Source of the DNA: Clusia tigrina
Lineage: Eukaryota; Arthropoda; Insecta; Diptera; Clusiidae
Length of the DNA: 64,000 nucleotides
Assembly (NCBI GenBank): GCA_920105625.2
Contig: OV050032.1
Span: 100,796,542-100,860,541, forward strand
Direction: 5' to 3'
The notes beneath the pieces were generated by a model. It was not told the origin of the DNA and did no database searches. It saw only the letters and a list, made by a program, of their open reading frames with translations. Positions 60,179 through 64,000 of this stretch are shown here, piece after piece (position 1 is the stretch's first letter; every line of letters starts with the position of its first letter). The translations under genes and the position numbers were made by a program.

Positions 60179-62529
60179 TTGCAACATACAAATGCTTGTA
60201 TCTTTTTACTGGAGAGTCATAAAACCTTGAAATTTTGTAACAATGAAGTACCCGAGCCTCTTGTCAATTTAAGCTATCGCTCAAAACTATGCTACCCTAG
60301 AGTCCCAAATCAAACACTGATAAAACTTCAAATGCCCCTAACTTCTTTACGGTACGTCCTACAACTATCAAAGTTTGCAACATGCAAATGCTTGCAACTT
60401 TTTACTGGAGCGTCATAAAACCTTGAAATTTTGTAACAATAAAGTACTCGAGCCTCTTGTCAATTTAAGCTATCGCTCAAAACTATGCTACCCTAGAGTC
60501 CCAAATCAAAAACTGATAAAACTTCAAATGGCTCTAACTTCTATACGGTACGTCCTACACCTATCAAAGTTTGCAACATACAAATGCTTGTAACTTTTTA
60601 CTGGAGCGTCATAAAACCTTGAAATTTTGTAACAATAAAGTACTCGAGCCTCTTGTCAATTTAAGCTATCGCTCAAAGCTATGCTACCCTAGAGTCCCAA
60701 ATCAAACACCGATAAAACTTCAAACGCCCCTAACTTCTTTACGGTACGTCCTACACCTATCAAAGTTTGCAACATACAAATGCTTGTAACTTCCTATTGG
60801 AGCGTCATAAAACCTTGAAATTTTGTAACAATGAAGTACTCGAGCCTCTTGTCAATTTAAGCCATCGCTCAAAGCTATGCTACCCTAGAGTCCCAAATCA
60901 AACACTGACAAAACTTCAAACGCCCCTAACTTCTATACGGTACGTCCTACACCTATCAAAGTTTGCAACATACAAATGCTTGTAACTTTTTACTGGAGCG
61001 TCATAAAACCTGAAATTTTGTAACAATAAAGTACTCGAGCCTCTTGTCAATTTAAGCCATCGCTCAAAGCTATCCTACCCTAGAGTCCCAAATCAAACAC
61101 TGATAAAACTTCAAACGCCCCTAACTTCTATACGGTACGTCCTACACCTATCAAAGTTTGCAACATACAAATGCTTGTAACTTTTTACTGGAGCGTCATA
61201 AAACCTTGAAATTTTGTAACAATAAAGTACTCGAGCCTCTTGTCAATTTAAGCCATCGCTCAAAGCTATGCTACCCTAGAGTCCCAAATCAAACACTGAT
61301 AAAATTTCAAACGCCCCTAACTTCTTTACGGTACGTCCTACACCTATCAAAGTTTGCAGCATACAAATGCTTGTAACTTTTTACTGTTGCGTCATAAAAC
61401 CTTGAAATTTTGTAACAATAAAGTACTCGAGCCTCTTGTCAATTTAAGCTATCGCTCAAAGCTATGCTACCCTAGAGTCCCAAATCAAACACTGATAAAA
61501 CTTCAATTTTCCCTAACTTCTATACGGTACGTCCTACACCTATCAAAGTTTGCAACATACAAATGCTTGTAACTTTTTACTGGAGCGTCATAAAACCTTG
61601 AAATTTTGTAACAATGAAGTACTCGAGCCTCTTGTCAATTTAAGCCATCGCTCAAAGCTATGCTACCCTTGAGTCCCAAATCAAACACTGATAAAACTTC
61701 AAACGCCCCTAACTTCTATACGGTACGTCCTACACCTATCAAAGTTGGCAACATTCAAATGCTTGTAACTTTTTACTGGATCGTCATAAAACCTTGAAAT
61801 TTTGCAACAATAAAGTACTCGAGCCTCTTGTCAATTTGAGCTATCGCTCAAAACTATGCTACCATTGAGTCCCAAATCAAAAACTGATAAAACTTCAAAT
61901 GACTCTAACTTCTATACGGTACGTCCTACACCTATCAAAGTTTGCAACATACAAATGCTTGTAACTTTTTACTGGAGCGTCATAAAACCTTGAAATTTTG
62001 TAACAATAAAGTACTCGAGCCTCTTGTCAATTTAAGCTATCGCTAAAAGCTATGCTACCCTAGAGTCCCAAATCAAACACTGATAAAACTTCAAACGCCC
62101 CTAACTTCTTTACGGTACGTCCTACACCTATCAAAGTTTGCAACATACAAATGCTTGTAACTTTTTACTGGAGCGTCATAAAACCTTGAAATATTGTAAC
62201 AATAAAGTACTCGAGCCTCTTGTCAATTTAAGTTATCGCTCAAAGCTATGCTACCCTAGAGTCCCAAATCAAACACTGATAAAACTTCAAACGCCCCTAA
62301 CTTCTTTACGGTACTTCCTACACCTATCAAAGTTTGCAACATACAAATGCTTGTAACTTTTTACTGGAGCGTCATAAAACCTTGAAATTTTGTAACAATG
62401 AAGTACTCGAGCCTCTTGTCAATTTAAGTCATCGCTCAAAGCTATGCTACCCTAGAGTCCCAAATCAAACACTGATAAAACTTCAAACGTTCCTAACTTC
62501 TATACGGTACGTCCTACACCTATCAAAGT

Positions 62530-62631
62530 TGGCAACATTCAAATGTTTGTAACTTTTTACTGGAGCGTCATATAACCTTGAAATTTTGTAACAATAACTT
62601 ACTATACGGTACGTCCTACACCAATCAAAGA
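62530..62631. repeat. 102-bp half monomer, copy 8
   Basis: Same joint but GAAATTTTG instead of GACATTTTG, and ATCAAAGATTGC following. It either keeps the state before the GACA change or was converted back by a full-length neighbour. Confidence 0.92.
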
Positions 62632-63023
62632 TTGCAACATACAAATGCTTGTATCTTTTTACTGGAGAGTCATAAAACCTTGAAATTTTGTAACAATGAA
62701 GTACCCGAGCCTCTTGTCAATTTAAGCTATCGCTCAAAACTATGCTACCCTAGAGTCCCAAATCAAACACTGATAAAACTTCAAATGCCCCTAACTTCTT
62801 TACGGTACGTCCTACACCTATCAAAGTTTGCAACATACAAATGCTGGCAACTTTTTACTGGAGCGTCATAAAACCTTGAAATTTTGTAACAATAAAGTAC
62901 TCGAGCCTCTTGTCAATTTAAGCTATCGCTCAAAACTATGCTACCATTGAGTCCCAAATCAAAAACTGATAAAACTTCAAATGGCTCTAACTTCTATACG
63001 GTACGTCCTACACCTATCAAAGT

Positions 63024-63219
63024 TTGCAACATACAAATGCTTGTAACTTTTTACTGGAGCGTCATAAAACCTTGAAATTTTGTAACAATAAAGTACTCGA
63101 GCCTCTTGTCAATTTAAGCTATCGCTCAAAGCTATGCTACCCTAGAGTCCCAAATCAAACACTGATAAAACTTCAAACGCCCCTAACTTCTTTACGGTAC
63201 GTCCTACACCTATCAAAGT
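63024..63219. repeat. Representative full-length 196-bp monomer
   Basis: This copy is close to the majority state at most variable positions, so it serves as a reference monomer. It begins at TTGCAAC and ends at CAAAGT, exactly 196 bp. It has the AAAGTACTCGAG, GCTATCG, CCTAGAG, AACGCCCC and CTTTACGG states. Bases 94-103 and 108-116 form a short direct repeat (AGCTATCGCT and AGCTATGCT). A/T-rich tracts lie near bases 27, 44, 55 and 66, roughly one helical turn apart for the last three. About six CpG sites remain intact. Confidence 0.9.
63035..63086. repeat. Internal subrepeat A of the monomer
   Basis: Monomer bases 12-63, from AAATGCTTGTAAC to TTTTGTAAC. Laid without gaps against subrepeat B (63,175-63,226), 34 of 52 bases agree, including TAACTT, CGTC, and the GAAA/TTTTG to CAAA/TTTG ends. 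Two compensating one-base gaps improve the match further. The 5' side also agrees when the TTCAAATG variants of both parts are compared. This suggests an ancient internal duplication with a step of about 56 bp. Confidence 0.6.
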
Positions 63220-63226
63220 TTGCAAC
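63175..63226. repeat. Internal subrepeat B of the monomer
   Basis: Monomer bases 152-196 continuing into bases 1-7 of the next unit, from AAACGCCCCTAAC to TTTGCAAC. It lies 56 bp upstream of subrepeat A of the following monomer, so B and A are adjacent tandem copies. A third, weaker candidate starts near monomer base 97 (CGCTCAAAGC, then GTCCCAAATCAAA) but is too diverged to be sure. Confidence 0.6.
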
Positions 63227-64000
63227 ATACAAATGCTTGTAACTTTCTACTGGAGCGTCATAAAACCTTGAAATTTTGTAACAATGAGGTACTCGAGCCT
63301 CTTGTCAATTTAAGCCATCGCTCAAAGCTATGCTACCCTAGAGTCCCAAATCAAACACTGATAAAACTTCAAACGCCCCTAACTTCTATACGGTACGTCC
63401 TACACCTATCAAAGTTTGCAACATACAAATGCTTGTAACTTTTTACTGGAGCGTCATAAAACCTTGAAATTTTGTAACAATAAAGTACTCGAGCCTCTTG
63501 TCAATTTAAGCCATCGCTCAAAGCTATGCTACCCTAGAGTCCCAAATCAAACACTGATAAAACTTCAAACGCCCCTAACTTCTTTACGGTACGTCCTACT
63601 CCTATCAAAGTTTGCAGCATACAAATGCTTGTAACTTTTTACTGTTGCGTCATAAAACCTTGAAATTTTGTAACAATAAAGTACTCGAGCCTCTTGTCAA
63701 TTTAAGCTATCGCTCAAAGCTATGCTACCCTAGAGTCCCAAATCAAACACTGATAAAACTTCAATTTTCCCTAACTTCTATACGGTACGTCCTACACCTA
63801 TCAAAGTTTGCAACATACAAATGCTTGTAACTTTTTACTGGAGCGTCATAAAACCTTGAAATTTTGTAACAATGAATTACTCGAGCCTCTTGTCAATTTA
63901 AGCCATCGCTCAAAGCTATGCTACCCTTGAGTCCCAAATCAAACACTGATAAAACTTCAAACGCCCCTAACTTCTATACGGTACGTCCTACACCTATCAA
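63220..64000. repeat. Block V unit 12, cut by the window end
   Basis: Monomers at 63,220 (TAACTTTCTACTGG, m1), 63,416 (m3), 63,612 (m4: GCAGCATAC, TACTGTTGCG, AATTTTCCC) and 63,808 (m5-like, incomplete). m2 is absent, and m1 has CTGATAAAAC instead of CTGACAAAAC, which fits an m1/m2 hybrid. The array clearly continues beyond the window. Confidence 0.85.

Larger units (their letters stand above)
58508..60766. repeat. Block V unit 10 (12 monomers, 2,259 bp)
   Basis: Same plan as unit 8, including the hybrid m7/m9 (59,685-59,880) and the half monomer (60,077-60,178). Member m2 reads AAAACTTTGAAATT near 58,748, so the usual one-base loss has been filled and the unit is one base longer. CTTCTCAATT near 58,787 is private. 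Confidence 0.87.
56251..61580. repeat. Super-repeat copy 2
   Basis: Tandem to copy 1 and matching it until about 61,580, where copy 1 goes on to the CGCTAAAAGC monomer and copy 2 does not. Differences include GAAATATTG at 56,302, CTTCTATACGG near 57,002 for CTTTTATACGG, and TCCTATTGG for TTCTATTGG. It shows that a block larger than one HOR has been duplicated as a whole. Confidence 0.83.
60767..63219. repeat. Block V unit 11 (13 monomers, 2,453 bp)
   Basis: Begins like unit 9 (TCCTATTGG in m1, AAAACCTG in m2 near 61,011), then departs after m4. Next come a m5-like monomer and 61,746-61,941, which combines TACTGGATCG, TTTGCAACAATAAAG and TTTGAGC of m7 with ACCATTGAG and a m13-like AAAAACTG. 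An m14-like unit, m9, m10, the half monomer (62,530-62,631) and three end members follow. The half monomer here lacks the GACATTTTG state of the other seven. Confidence 0.83.
1..64000. repeat. 196-bp satellite DNA array, about 330 head-to-tail monomers
   Basis: The same 196-bp unit fills the window without a break and continues past both ends. Landmarks in each unit, counted from the T of TTGCAAC as position 1, are TTGCAACATAC (1-11), TAACTTTTTACTGG (21-34), GAAATTTTGTAAC (51-63), GTACTCGAG (70-78), GCTATCGCTC (95-104), GAGTCCCAAATC (122-133) and ACGGTACGTCC (171-181). Every stretch between landmarks fits a 196-bp lattice once eight 94-bp deletions, one 12-bp deletion and single-base indels are counted, so no foreign insertion is present. 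Linked two-state sites separate monomer types: TTTGCAACATAC or TTGGCAACATTC, AAAGTACTCGAG or GAAGTACCCGAG or GAAGTGCTCGAG, GCTATCG or GCCATCG, CCTAGAG or CCTTGAG, and CTTTACGG or CTATACGG. Arrays of this kind are typical of eukaryotic constitutive heterochromatin, often centromeres. The species and chromosomal position are not shown by the sequence. Confidence 0.98.

Noticed and set aside
109..63830. Open frames of 72 codons on the plus strand recurring at monomer steps, starting at TTG
   Set aside because: Each begins at TTGCAAC, runs one full monomer and stops at TGTAA in the next because 196 is not a multiple of three. Whether a copy is open depends only on common variants: TTGG removes the start, and CCTTGAG brings a TGA in frame. 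There is no ATG start, no ribosome-site pattern and no protective bias in the changes.
1..64000. CRISPR array
   Set aside because: There is no alternation of short constant repeats with unrelated spacers; the whole 196-bp unit is repeated and the variation is scattered.
1..64000. CENP-B box in the monomer
   Set aside because: I looked for the TTCG....A..CGGG pattern on both strands. CCCGAG and CTCGAG supply CpG-rich cores but the spacing and second half do not fit in the consensus.
1..64000. Transposable element, LTR or telomeric repeat inside the array
   Set aside because: The lattice accounts for every base to within single-base indels. No terminal repeats, target-site duplications or TTTAGGG/TTAGGG runs were seen.
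1..64000. tRNA, rRNA or small-RNA genes with A- and B-box-like motifs
   Set aside because: No cloverleaf or paired arms around candidate boxes; the same short words recur in all monomers and vary freely.

Overview
The whole 64-kb window is one uninterrupted tandem array of a 196-bp satellite repeat. All copies run head to tail in the same orientation. I see no protein gene, RNA gene, transposon, CRISPR array or unique sequence. Taking phase 1 as the first T of TTGCAAC (for example position 109), 328 consecutive repeat starts run from 109 to 63,612. The total departure from a perfect 196-bp lattice is 785 bp. It is fully explained by eight 94-bp internal deletions, one 12-bp deletion and a net 21 single-base deletions. 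About 330 monomers are present. The consensus monomer is about 38% GC (74 of 196 bases).

This points to a eukaryotic nucleus, and to heterochromatin such as a centromere, pericentromere, knob or subtelomere. The monomer is close to nucleosome-repeat length. A plant is my best guess, but it is only a guess from monomer size and style; nothing in the sequence fixes the species, and I do not recognise the monomer as a named satellite. I see no CENP-B box.

Layout. Block I (1 to about 6,740): a 12-monomer higher-order repeat (HOR) of 2,352 bp in two near-identical copies, preceded by a scrambled 1.9-kb lead. Block II (about 6,740-21,210): a 12-monomer HOR of 2,351 bp marked by a one-base deletion (GTACCGAG). 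It occurs as 10-, 13-, 15-, 12-, 12- and 14-monomer versions, and the last carries a piece that looks like Block I. Block III (about 21,210-32,420): units of 8, 11, 11 and 17 monomers marked by AAAAGCTTG, plus a partial unit. Block IV (about 32,420-38,700): more heterogeneous, with several overlapping long-range offsets (2,156, 2,351, 4,114 and 1,959 bp). Block V (about 38,700-64,000): a 14-monomer HOR of 2,648 bp that includes a 102-bp half monomer, present as full, 6-, 12-, 13-, 15- and 17-monomer derivatives. Part of it is nested in a 5,494-bp super-repeat.

Nothing here works together as genes. The biology is that of the array itself: HOR copies about 99.5% alike by eye, diverged monomers inside each HOR, and several chimeric monomers where the crossover point can be read to within roughly 10-40 bp. 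The short open frames that recur every 196 bp are by-products of the repeat. Counts of differences in this report were made by eye.
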